Below are positions 18,277-26,730 of a stretch of DNA of 64,000 bases, one piece after another (positions within the stretch are counted from its first letter, which is position 1; each line of letters begins with the position of its first letter). Origin of the DNA: Lachnospiraceae bacterium (GTDB lineage Bacteria > Bacillota > Clostridia > Lachnospirales > Lachnospiraceae); assembly GCA_022794265.1 (NCBI GenBank), contig JAAWEK010000015.1, positions 62,001 to 126,000 on the forward strand, in the 5' to 3' direction. Both the position numbers and the translations under genes were made by a program. Under the pieces are notes generated by a model. The model was not told where the DNA came from, did no database searches, and worked only from the letters and a program-made list of their open reading frames with translations.

Positions 18277-19215
18277 TCATATGAATTTCTTTACTGATTC
18301 ATAAATACCATCCCCATCCAGTCCGTATTTCTTTACCAGCTCCACTGCCGGACCGGATTCTCCGTATCTGTCATAAACCCCCAGTTTTTTAACCGGAGTC
18401 GGATAATTCTCGCTTAAAACATCGCAGACCGCACTTCCCAGACCACCAATAACCGAATGCTCCTCTACTGTTACGATTTTCCCGGTTTCCTTTGCCGCAG
18501 CGATTACCAGTTCTTCATCCAATGGCTTAATCGTGTGCATATTGATTACCTTAGCCTCTATTCCATCTGTTGCCAGCCGCATTGCAGCCTCCAGTGCGCC
18601 GGATACCGTAAGTCCGGTAGCAATAATCGTTACGTCTTTTCCTTCCCGCAGGGTAACTCCCTTTCCTATTTCAAATTTATATTCGGCATTGTCATTGATA
18701 ACCGGTACTGCCAATCTGCCGAATCTTAAGTAACATGGGCCGTCATATTCATATGCCGCCCGGACCGCAGCCTTTGCCTCAATATAATCGGAAGGATTTA
18801 AGATTACCATTCCCGGAATGGTTCTCATCAAGGCAATATCCTCATTGCATTGATGGGTGGCTCCGTCTTCTCCCACCGATATACCGGCATGGGTAGCACC
18901 TATCTTAACATTCAGATGAGGATATCCAATGGAATTTCGAACCTGCTCAAACGCCCGGCCTGCCGAAAACATGGCAAAAGAACTGGCAAACGGTACCTTT
19001 CCTGTAGCCGCAAGCCCTGCAGCCACGCCCATCATATTACACTCTGCAATCCCACAGTCAATATGACGCTCAGGAAATTCCTTTTTAAATACACAGGTCT
19101 TTGTAGCTTCTGCAAGGTCTGCATCCAAAACCACAAGATTATCAAACTCTTTTCCTATTTCAACAAGGCCGTCTCCATAACCTTCTCTTGTTGCTTTCTT
19201 TATAACTTCTGACAT
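18277..19215 (-). CDS. Transketolase, C-terminal subunit
   Basis: 312 residues corresponding to the pyrimidine-binding and C-terminal domains of transketolase. Typical segments are IDCGIAECNMMGVAAGLA, the GATHAGISVGEDGATHQ region, LNPSDYIEAKAAV and TVEEHSVIGGLGSAV. It works with the separately encoded N-terminal subunit as a split transketolase in the non-oxidative pentose phosphate pathway, transferring two-carbon units with thiamine diphosphate. It begins 22 bases after its partner ends. Split transketolases are common in Clostridia and archaea; the similar split DXP-synthase-like family is the main alternative. Confidence 0.93.
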   Translation of the reverse strand: MSEVIKKATREGYGDGLVEIGKEFDNLVVLDADLAEATKTCVFKKEFPERHIDCGIAECNMMGVAAGLAATGKVPFASSFAMFSAGRAFEQVRNSIGYPHLNVKIGATHAGISVGEDGATHQCNEDIALMRTIPGMVILNPSDYIEAKAAVRAAYEYDGPCYLRFGRLAVPVINDNAEYKFEIGKGVTLREGKDVTIIATGLTVSGALEAAMRLATDGIEAKVINMHTIKPLDEELVIAAAKETGKIVTVEEHSVIGGLGSAVCDVLSENYPTPVKKLGVYDRYGESGPAVELVKKYGLDGDGIYESVKKFI

Positions 19216-19237
19216 AATCTAACCTCATTTCTACATT

Positions 19238-20068
19238 CTACTTAAGGCTTTCACCAATTTTTTCCAAATCTGACATTGCAATTTTAAATTCTTCGTCGTT
19301 TGGAGCGCTGCCATGCCATTTCACATTATTTTCCATGAAAGACACACCCTTGCCCTTGATACTTTTCGCTATGATAGCCGTTGGCTGTCCCTTGGTATTT
19401 TTTGCCTCTTTAAATGCCTGAGCCAGTTCGGTAAAATCATGCGCATCTACATTTATAACATGGAAGTTAAATGCCTTAAACTTTTCATCAATTGGATAAG
19501 GCGAGCATACTTCATCCACAGAACCGTCTATCTGAAGATTATTGTTATCAACAATGACCACCAGGTTGTCCAGTTTGCGGAACCCTGCAAACATAGCGGC
19601 TTCCCAGACCTGTCCCTCCTGTATCTCACCGTCGCCCAGCAAAGTATACACACGGTATGATTCACCAGATAATCTGGCAGAAATAGCCATTCCCACAGCT
19701 ACCGAAATGCCCTGTCCCAATGAACCGCTGGACATATCCACACCGGCTGTACCCTTCATATCAGGATGTCCCTGAAGATAAGAACCGGTCTTTCTCAATT
19801 GCACAAGATCTTCTTTCGGAAAAAAGCCTCTCTGTGCAAGTGTGGAATAAAGAGCAGGCGCCACATGACCTTTGGATAATACAAATCTATCCCTGTCTGC
19901 CTTTTTCGGCTCCTCAGGGTCCACGTTCATCTCTTCAAAATATAAATAAGTCATGATATCTGCTGCCGATAACGAACCACCCGGATGTCCTGACTTTGCA
20001 CTGTGCACAGCCGTTATAATGCCTTTTCTCACTTCATTTGCAATCTGCTTAAGTTCTGATACTTCCAT
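19238..20068 (-). CDS. Transketolase, N-terminal subunit
   Basis: 276 residues forming the thiamine-diphosphate-binding half of a split transketolase. It shows SAKSGHPGGSLSAADI near the N-terminus, FVLSKGHVAPALY, and the ThDP motif beginning GDGEIQEGQVWEA and ending at VDNNNLQIDG. A GGAGGT ribosome binding site precedes the ATG. A promoter just upstream uses sequence inside the terminator hairpin of the preceding gene (20109-20137). Confidence 0.94.
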   Translation of the reverse strand: MEVSELKQIANEVRKGIITAVHSAKSGHPGGSLSAADIMTYLYFEEMNVDPEEPKKADRDRFVLSKGHVAPALYSTLAQRGFFPKEDLVQLRKTGSYLQGHPDMKGTAGVDMSSGSLGQGISVAVGMAISARLSGESYRVYTLLGDGEIQEGQVWEAAMFAGFRKLDNLVVIVDNNNLQIDGSVDEVCSPYPIDEKFKAFNFHVINVDAHDFTELAQAFKEAKNTKGQPTAIIAKSIKGKGVSFMENNVKWHGSAPNDEEFKIAMSDLEKIGESLK

Positions 20069-20108
20069 GATTACCTCCGTCTTAGTCTAATATTCCTTGC
20101 AAAGTCCT

Positions 20109-20137
20109 ACTATAACATAGAAAAAAAGAAGTTTCAA
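20109..20137 (-). promoter_or_regulatory. Promoter of the transketolase operon
   Basis: TTGAAA (20132-20137) and TATAGT (20109-20114) on the minus strand with a 17-base spacer. The -35 box falls in the 3' half of the hairpin that ends the upstream gene. Confidence 0.6.
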
Positions 20138-20157
20138 CAATTGTGTCAAAACTTCTT
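20120..20157 (-). terminator. Terminator of the DUF4097-like gene
   Basis: Stem AAGAAGTTT / AAACTTCTT with a 14-base loop and a T7 tail on the minus strand, eight bases past the stop of the gene ending at 20166. Confidence 0.85.
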
Positions 20158-20165
20158 ATAAAATG

Positions 20166-20936
20166 TTATTTCCTGATATTAATTTTTACATCCCCAATGC
20201 CGCTGTCACAGCTGATTTCATATTTCGCTTTTTCTGTTTCATAATTTTTTCTGTTCTCACCATTAATCTCGTTATCGCCAATACCGTTATCAATTTCAAT
20301 CTCATAATTGTCGATATCGCCCTCCAGTTCCAATCTCACATCTCCGATTCCATTTTCGGCTTTTATATCTCCCATTTTGCAGTTTTCCATCCGTATGTCG
20401 CCAATTCCCAAATCATATTCGGAAGAAAGAATTTCACAGTCTGTTAACCTGATATCTCCCACTCCATTGTCAACATTCAGTTCTGCTGCCTTCAGCTGCT
20501 CCATCCTCAGGTCGCCTACACCTAATTCCATTTCTACAACATCCAGTTTTACATTTTTCGGAATATATATATATATGGAAGGGCTGTGCCGAAACAGGTT
20601 AAATATAAAAGTTCCGGTATTCTTATTCCTTATTACAATGGTACCTTCATCACCAAGTTCACAGGTAAATCTTTCCGAAACCTTTTTCCCTTCTATCAGA
20701 ATCTTATCCCCGTCAGTCTCAAATATCCTTATATCTCCCACCGAAGATTCTATCTGGATATTTCGAACCTGTTTTGCCTCAAACGACTGACTGCTATCAA
20801 TGGTTTTTCCATAATTGCCGCCGATTATTCCTATTAAGAACAAAATCCCCTGCAGAATGCCTACAACGATTCCTACTGCCAGCAATGCAGCAAATGCGGT
20901 TGCTGTATATTTTACAATTTTCTCAAATGATGTCAT
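20166..20936 (-). CDS. DUF4097-like membrane-anchored beta-repeat protein
   Basis: 256 residues. A hydrophobic segment at about residues 10-38 anchors it; the rest is a series of short beta repeats, each ending in a variant of GIGDI or GVGDI (SVGDIRIFE, GVGDLRME, GVGDIRLT, GIGDIRME, GIGDVRLE, GIGDNEIN, GIGDVKIN). This is the pattern of DUF4097/adhesin-like beta-helix proteins. Its ATG overlaps the end of the LiaF-like gene by four bases, so the two are translationally coupled. Such pairs are usually linked to envelope-stress sensing; that role is inferred from family and context. Confidence 0.82.
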   Translation of the reverse strand: MTSFEKIVKYTATAFAALLAVGIVVGILQGILFLIGIIGGNYGKTIDSSQSFEAKQVRNIQIESSVGDIRIFETDGDKILIEGKKVSERFTCELGDEGTIVIRNKNTGTFIFNLFRHSPSIYIYIPKNVKLDVVEMELGVGDLRMEQLKAAELNVDNGVGDIRLTDCEILSSEYDLGIGDIRMENCKMGDIKAENGIGDVRLELEGDIDNYEIEIDNGIGDNEINGENRKNYETEKAKYEISCDSGIGDVKINIRK

Positions 20937-21616
20937 TTCACCGTCACACCTCCAAACATACAGGTTGCATTGATATAAAGCGTCGGAGCATTTTCGTTTT
21001 CATAATTTATGCATTTGTTTGTTACACCGCCGAAAATCGGAAGCCCGGAAACTTTGATATTTACACCGGCCGGTACAAAGATGTCTGCACCACCAAAAAT
21101 CGCCGTACAATTTATTACTGCATCATTTGTGATTACAGCTTCTCTCATGTTCATCTCCACTCCCCCAAATACAGCCGTAATCTCTGCTCCGTTAAATACG
21201 TCGTGGGGAAGATTTACCTTATTAGCACTGAATATAGCTGTATAACTATCTCCGTCACTCTGTTTAAAAAAGTCTCCGCCTACGGATTTTGGTGCATTTC
21301 TGTCAAATATTCTGTCTCTGAATATAAATGCGATTCCAATTACGATGAGACAGATTGGAATAAATAATTTATCCAGTATCCTGTCATTCACGATATTCAT
21401 GGAATCCAGCAAAATCGCCAGTCCCAAAAAGAAAAAGATAATATTTCCAACCCTCGGTCCTTTTTTCAGCATACTGTTAATACTTGGCAGAATAATCAGC
21501 AGCGGCCATAAATCCCAGATATCAAACGGTAATCCAAAGAATTCATTTAAAATATACAGAATTCCTGCAAGGATAAATATAAACCCCCATATTAAATTTG
21601 ATTTTTTTACTTTCAT
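20933..21616 (-). CDS. LiaF-like / DUF5668 transmembrane protein
   Basis: 227 residues. Four hydrophobic segments occupy the first 100 residues (starting NLIWGFIFILAGILYIL), matching the LiaI/LiaF-type N-terminal domain. The C-terminal half carries repeated beta motifs ending in FGG (AVFGGVEMNM, IFGGADIFV, IFGGVTNKC, MFGGVTVK), the C-terminal 'cell-wall-active antibiotics response' fold. LiaF represses the LiaRS envelope-stress system in Bacillus; no liaRS is adjacent here. First gene of a two-gene operon with the DUF4097-like protein. Confidence 0.85.
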   Translation of the reverse strand: MKVKKSNLIWGFIFILAGILYILNEFFGLPFDIWDLWPLLIILPSINSMLKKGPRVGNIIFFFLGLAILLDSMNIVNDRILDKLFIPICLIVIGIAFIFRDRIFDRNAPKSVGGDFFKQSDGDSYTAIFSANKVNLPHDVFNGAEITAVFGGVEMNMREAVITNDAVINCTAIFGGADIFVPAGVNIKVSGLPIFGGVTNKCINYENENAPTLYINATCMFGGVTVK

Positions 21617-21670
21617 TAAACTACCTTCCTTCCATATATAAAAATTGTTATTGTTTTTGTTTATGATATT

Positions 21671-21699
21671 ATTCTATTAAATACCACCTCTAAACACAA
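21671..21699 (-). promoter_or_regulatory. Promoter of the LiaF-like operon
   Basis: TTGTGT (21694-21699) and TAGAAT (21671-21676) on the minus strand with a 17-base spacer. Confidence 0.5.
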
Positions 21700-21725
21700 G
21701 TTACAATTGTCATATTCTCTGTATG

Positions 21726-21782
21726 AAAAAAATCATGTTATAAAAATATCCATAAAATCAAGGATTTATTATAACATGATTT
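21726..21782 (-). terminator. Terminator of the TPR-ATPase gene
   Basis: A 14-bp stem (AAATCATGTTATAA and its complement) with a 25-base loop, followed on the minus strand by a run of T. The long loop is unusual but the tail is clear. Confidence 0.8.
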
Positions 21783-21815
21783 CCATTTATTGTTTCAATT
21801 CAGGTGCTGACAGGA

Positions 21816-24698
21816 TTATAAGAAATCTTCCTCCGTCAGAACACCCATTCCTAATTTATTCTTTTTCAGTTTTCCGATAATCTTTCCTATGGTAAACCGG
21901 TTGGCATGGTCAATGGCATCGTCAATCACTTCTTCAACTTCCTCAAAAGTCATTCCCTGGTTTCTTCCACTGATATCATCAATTTTAGCATATAGCGCCA
22001 GAATTCCTATATCATCAATGGTGTAATGTTCCCGTTCCGCATATGCCTTTGCAACCTTCACCAAATCATTAATCTCAAATTCCATGATATCCACACGGTT
22101 ATTGAACAGTTCTTTCAGATCAGGCATATTATCCAGCATTCTGTCTATGGCTGCCTTGTCATCTTCCAGAATAATCAGCATTTCTTCCGTATATGATTTC
22201 ATAACGGTCATCAAATCAATTAAGGTATTTGGCATTAGATTTCCTGCCTGTTCAATAATCAAATCGGTTCCCAGTATCTGCATCATTGCAGTGGATACGC
22301 CCCGTTTGTTTAATGCCGTAGCTTTCACTTTGGCGACTTTTCTGCGTTTTCTCTTTCTTCCCCTGTTGGCCGCTTTGATGATACTCAGGCCCAGAGCAGT
22401 TTTTCCCACTTTGGCACTTCCGGTTATTATCACATTATTTGTTTTGGAGGTTCCGTCCATCACAAAATTATTGATAAGATTATTCAATGTATCCGCAATC
22501 TTTTCTTCCATGCCTTCAAATGTCAGGAAATCTCCAAACATATTTTTAAATATTTCCGGAATCTTATGCACGGATAATGCCTGCAGATTAATATCGTTTA
22601 CCTTACCAGGAACGGCAGTTTCTGGCGCTTCCTTTGGAACGACAGTTTCTGGCGCTTCCTTCGGAACGACAGTTTCTGGCGCTTCCTTCGGAACGGCTGG
22701 CTCCGCTGTTTTCTCCTGAGCAGGCGCTTCTTCTTCCTTTTGTACTATATCCGTGTCCGTCTCCTGCTTCACTTCAATGTGGACTACCGGTTCCGTCTGC
22801 TTCAGATTTAACGCTTCCTGTTCTTCGGCTGCCATCTCCGCCTTCACAGCTTCAATGGCTTCCGCCATTTTAGCCGTATTCATGGTTTCTTCTTTTCGGC
22901 GCTCATACTCTGTCAAAACTTCTTCGATGGTTACCTGGCCTTCAATCTGTTCATTTATCTCCATTGGTTCATCCAAATCAATATCTTCTTCCATGGATAT
23001 CTTAGAGAAAAACTCCTTCTGTCTTGCCATCGCCCGGCTGATAGCTTCCCTGTCTATAACTTTGGTCCGCTCCAGATTAATATCTCCTGATACGGATTCC
23101 GATTCTGTAGATTTCGAAAGTTCAGTTTTCTCTGATATATCAGATTCGGTAACTTCTTCTATAAATGTCCGTTCCGGTATGTCTGTCTCTGCATCTGCCT
23201 GTTCCTGTTCCGTCTCTTTCGTCTGTACGGAATCTGTCATTTCCAGTTCCGGTTGCAGTTCTGCTGATTCCTCAGTATTCGGCTCAAACGGATTTCTGGC
23301 TTCTTCCGGTTTCGAAGATTCCATATCCATGATTTTTTCCATACTGACAGCCAATGCCGCCTGAATATTGGCAGTATCATAAATATTATTTTCCGTTTTC
23401 TCTATTTGAAAATTGATTTCCTCTATATCAATTTCCGCCGTTTTGGTAAGTTCCTCGCCAATATGGCTGCATTTTCCATCTTTTTTCTCATCAAATTCAA
23501 ATATTTCAATAACATCTTTCGGGGCGATTTCGGCATCGCCTTTTAAAATATCCTCTTCTTCCATCTGCCGGCTGATTTCTTCTCCCGACAGACCTGCATA
23601 GATATCATCCTCGTCTTCTTCGTCATCATCAATATCCAAATCGGATATATCCTCATGCCTGGCCGCCTTTTCTGCTGCCTGTGCCTTTAACTGTGCTTCC
23701 CTGGCCAGTCTTTTTGCCACTTCAGCCGCTTTCTGCGCCTCATATGCTGCCTTTTCTGCCGCTTTGATTGCCTCTAATGCGGCATTTACTGCTGCCGCAT
23801 CTGTATCATCTGCCAATGCAGCATCGATTTTTTCCTGAACGGATAAATCCTGTGCCGCCGTTTCCGGTTGTATGGCAGATTCCTCCTGCCATTTCACTTC
23901 CTCCGGCTCTCCGGTTTCTTCCATCAGGTTATCCAGTCCTTTGAGAATTCCGGTTATGCCTTCTACTGACCTTTCTTTTTCACGTAAACTGCCTTTCAAA
24001 ACAATATTCTGTAATGTATTATCGCTGACCGGCTGTTTTGTTTCTTCCGAAAGTTCAGATATAACAGGTGTGCTTTCGATTTCTTTTTTTGCAGGAATGT
24101 CCGGCTGAACTGCAGACTTCTTATGGAGCTGCTTCAGTTTTATGGCCTTTTCCACATACTTTCCGCCGTTAAACCAGACGATGATGTCTTCACACATGGA
24201 TACACACTTATCTTCATATCCTGCATCATGATATAATTTCGCCAGTTCATATTGCCATCTCTCATCCTTTTCCACTTCTACATAAGCTTCCAGAATACTA
24301 ATCAGTATATCCGTATCTTCTCCCTTGGCTTTAGCAATTCTGTATTTTAAAATATATTGTGCCACATCCATCGGAGACATCTCCACAAAATCCTGATAAA
24401 ATTCATCCGCTTCCACAAAATCCCTGGTCCGGAGAGATAATATGGTCAGCCGGTATGCCAGCTGCCTGCCCAGAGGAGAACGTTCATAGGCAATCAGCAG
24501 TATCTCCTTTGCTTTGCTGTATTCCTTATTATTTTCATAAACATCCGCCACTCTGGATATCATGGAGTTATCCTTCACTTTTCTCCAGTCAATCTCATCT
24601 GCAATTTTGGCAGCTGCTTCATATTCCTTATGGCTATATAACTTCCTAATCTGGTCTGATTTTACATTGTATTCATACTTATCCAAAACGCACCTCAT
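21816..24698 (-). CDS. Large TPR plus AAA-type ATPase protein
   Basis: 960 residues in three parts. Residues 1-200 are helical TPR-like repeats (KEYEAAAKIADEID, NKEYSKAKEILLIAYERSP). Residues about 200-690 are low-complexity, very acidic and Glu/Ala/Pro-rich, including an alanine/lysine helix (AAEKAAYEAQKAAEVAKRLA) and a short tandem repeat. Residues about 700-960 are an ATPase domain with Walker A GSAKVGKTAL, Walker B-like EEMLIILEDD and a basic stretch (RGRKRKRRK). I recall no named function. The ATG at 24698 is used; a TTG four codons later with GAGGTG before it is a credible alternative. It has its own promoter and terminator, so it is monocistronic. Confidence 0.8.
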   Translation of the reverse strand: MRCVLDKYEYNVKSDQIRKLYSHKEYEAAAKIADEIDWRKVKDNSMISRVADVYENNKEYSKAKEILLIAYERSPLGRQLAYRLTILSLRTRDFVEADEFYQDFVEMSPMDVAQYILKYRIAKAKGEDTDILISILEAYVEVEKDERWQYELAKLYHDAGYEDKCVSMCEDIIVWFNGGKYVEKAIKLKQLHKKSAVQPDIPAKKEIESTPVISELSEETKQPVSDNTLQNIVLKGSLREKERSVEGITGILKGLDNLMEETGEPEEVKWQEESAIQPETAAQDLSVQEKIDAALADDTDAAAVNAALEAIKAAEKAAYEAQKAAEVAKRLAREAQLKAQAAEKAARHEDISDLDIDDDEEDEDDIYAGLSGEEISRQMEEEDILKGDAEIAPKDVIEIFEFDEKKDGKCSHIGEELTKTAEIDIEEINFQIEKTENNIYDTANIQAALAVSMEKIMDMESSKPEEARNPFEPNTEESAELQPELEMTDSVQTKETEQEQADAETDIPERTFIEEVTESDISEKTELSKSTESESVSGDINLERTKVIDREAISRAMARQKEFFSKISMEEDIDLDEPMEINEQIEGQVTIEEVLTEYERRKEETMNTAKMAEAIEAVKAEMAAEEQEALNLKQTEPVVHIEVKQETDTDIVQKEEEAPAQEKTAEPAVPKEAPETVVPKEAPETVVPKEAPETAVPGKVNDINLQALSVHKIPEIFKNMFGDFLTFEGMEEKIADTLNNLINNFVMDGTSKTNNVIITGSAKVGKTALGLSIIKAANRGRKRKRRKVAKVKATALNKRGVSTAMMQILGTDLIIEQAGNLMPNTLIDLMTVMKSYTEEMLIILEDDKAAIDRMLDNMPDLKELFNNRVDIMEFEINDLVKVAKAYAEREHYTIDDIGILALYAKIDDISGRNQGMTFEEVEEVIDDAIDHANRFTIGKIIGKLKKNKLGMGVLTEEDFL
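22610..22696 (-). repeat. Tandem 27-bp repeat inside the TPR-ATPase gene
   Basis: Units beginning GGCGCTTCCTT start at 22624, 22651 and 22678, with partial units at both ends. They encode the nine-residue unit VPKEAPETV, repeated about three times in the flexible linker. Copies differ at one or two bases. Confidence 0.9.
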
Positions 24699-24780
24699 TC
24701 CTGCACCGCTTTTGTTTTTCCATCATTAAACATCTGACCTGTCCGCAGTGCCCAGGTCCCGACTGTACATACTTATTTAA

Positions 24781-24809
24781 AGTTTATCACACCGATAAAC
24801 AGATGTCAA
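24781..24809 (-). promoter_or_regulatory. Promoter of the TPR-ATPase gene
   Basis: TTGACA (24804-24809) and TAAACT (24781-24786) on the minus strand, 17-base spacer. The spacer contains the small palindrome TTTATC-5-GATAAA. Confidence 0.65.
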
Positions 24810-24815
24810 AACAAA

Positions 24816-26729
24816 TTACGACATATTCAGCTTCCCTGTGTACAATTGGTAGTATTTCCCTTTTTCCGTCAGCAGCTCCTCATGACTGCCCTTTTCAATA
24901 ATCCTTCCCTGCTCCAGAACAATAATACAATCACTGTTTTTTACCGTTGACAACCTATGGGCAATTACAAACGTAGTCCTTCCTGCCATCAGTTTATCCA
25001 TTCCGTCCTGTACAATCTTCTCTGTTCTGGTATCAATGGAGCTGGTAGCCTCATCCAGAATCAGCACCGGCGGGTTTGCCACCGCCGCTCTTGCGATTGC
25101 CAGAAGCTGCCGCTGTCCCTGGCTTAAATTTGCTCCGTCCCCGGTAAGCATGGTATTATATCCGTTTGGCAGATGTTTTATAAAACCGTGGGCATTTGCC
25201 AGCTTTGCTGCCGCAATTACTTCTTCATCCGTTGCTTCCAGATTTCCATACCGTATATTCTCCATAACCGTATTGGTAAACAGATGGGTATCCTGAAGCA
25301 CGATTCCCAGAGAACGTCTCAAATCCGCTTTCTTAATTTTATTTATATTGATTCCGTCGTATCGTATCTTGCCATCCTGAATATCATAAAACCGGTTAAT
25401 CAGATTTGTAATCGTTGTCTTGCCTGCGCCGGTGGAACCAACAAAAGCAATTTTCTGTCCCGGCTTTGCATATAGTTTTACATTATGCAATACAATTTTA
25501 TCGTCCCTATATCCAAAATCCACATCGTTAAATACCACATCCCCCTTCAATTCCTTATAGTCAACAGAGCCGTCTGCCTGATGAACATGTTTCCATGCCC
25601 ATTTTCCGGTACGGTTTTCAGATTCTGTAATCACTCCGTTTACTTCCCTGATATTTACCAGACTGACATACCCGTCATCGGTTTCCGGCTGTTCATCCAG
25701 AAGGGCAAAGATACGCCCTGCGCCCGCCATGGCCATTACAATACTGTTTAGCTGCTGGCTCACCTGATTGATAGGCATATTGAAACTTTTATTAAATGTC
25801 AGAAAACTGGCAAGGCCCCCCAAAGTAAAACCTCCAATTCCATTCAGAGCCAGAACCCCTCCTACCATGGTACATAATACATAACTAATATTTCCCAGCT
25901 GGGCAATAACCGGCGCCAGAACATTGGCAAATGTATTAGCTTTATCCGCACATTCGAACAAACGCTGGTTTAATTTATCAAATTCGGCAATACTCTCTTC
26001 CTCATGACAGAATACTTTTATAACTTTCTGTCCGTCCATCATTTCTTCTATATATCCGTTTACAGCACCGATTGCCTTCTGCTGCGCCACAAAATATCTT
26101 CCGCTGAGTCCTGCCAGCTTTTTTGTAGCAGTCAGCATAATAATTACCATGAGCAGGGTTAAGCCCGTCAGTGGTATACTTAACAGCAGCATACTGATAA
26201 ATACGCTGACTATTGTAATCAGGCCGGACAGCAATTGCGGCATACTCTGCCCCACCATCTGACGAAGAGTATCCGTATCATTGGTATAAATTGACATAAT
26301 ATCTCCATGAACATGGGTATCAAAATATTTTATCGGAAGACTTTCCATATGGGTAAACATGTCGATTCTCAGATTATTTAAGGTTCCCTGGCTGACATAT
26401 ATCATAATCCGGTTATATATATAAGTTGCAGCCACACCGATTCCGTAAAATGCAGCTACTTTTCCTATTGCATACAGCAGACTGCTAAAATCGGGATTTT
26501 CGCTGCCAATCAACGGAAGTATATATTCATCTACCAGAGTCTTCATAAACAGAGTCCCCTGTACACTGGCCAGTACACTGATAAAGATACCGACTACCAC
26601 TGCCGCCAAATGCCATTTGTAATTTTTAAAAATATATTTCATCAGTCTTCGAAACACGGTTCCAAAAACCTTGTTTTTTGATACTCCTTCTTTTGTAGCT
26701 CCTGCTGCCGTTTTGTTTCTGCCTGCCAT
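24816..26729 (-). CDS. ABC exporter half-transporter, second subunit
   Basis: 637 residues from the ATG at 26729 (MAGRNKTAAG), which has GGAGGTG before it; the frame extends upstream but would overlap the partner gene. Six membrane segments precede a nucleotide-binding domain with Walker A GSTGAGKTT, Walker B VLILDEATSSID and switch-His IAHRLSTV. The signature is LSQGQ instead of LSGGQ. A roughly 45-residue insert precedes the nucleotide-binding domain. With its partner it forms a heterodimeric multidrug-type exporter of the BmrCD/LmrCD kind, with one consensus and one degenerate ATP site. The substrate is unknown. Confidence 0.93.
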   Translation of the reverse strand: MAGRNKTAAGATKEGVSKNKVFGTVFRRLMKYIFKNYKWHLAAVVVGIFISVLASVQGTLFMKTLVDEYILPLIGSENPDFSSLLYAIGKVAAFYGIGVAATYIYNRIMIYVSQGTLNNLRIDMFTHMESLPIKYFDTHVHGDIMSIYTNDTDTLRQMVGQSMPQLLSGLITIVSVFISMLLLSIPLTGLTLLMVIIMLTATKKLAGLSGRYFVAQQKAIGAVNGYIEEMMDGQKVIKVFCHEEESIAEFDKLNQRLFECADKANTFANVLAPVIAQLGNISYVLCTMVGGVLALNGIGGFTLGGLASFLTFNKSFNMPINQVSQQLNSIVMAMAGAGRIFALLDEQPETDDGYVSLVNIREVNGVITESENRTGKWAWKHVHQADGSVDYKELKGDVVFNDVDFGYRDDKIVLHNVKLYAKPGQKIAFVGSTGAGKTTITNLINRFYDIQDGKIRYDGININKIKKADLRRSLGIVLQDTHLFTNTVMENIRYGNLEATDEEVIAAAKLANAHGFIKHLPNGYNTMLTGDGANLSQGQRQLLAIARAAVANPPVLILDEATSSIDTRTEKIVQDGMDKLMAGRTTFVIAHRLSTVKNSDCIIVLEQGRIIEKGSHEELLTEKGKYYQLYTGKLNMS

Positions 26730-26730
26730 A

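Noticed and set aside
22084-23364. Long plus-strand serine-rich frames opposite the TPR-ATPase gene
   Set aside because: They are mirror images of the Glu- and Ala-rich linker codons (GAA/GAG giving TTC/CTC) and carry no independent start signals.
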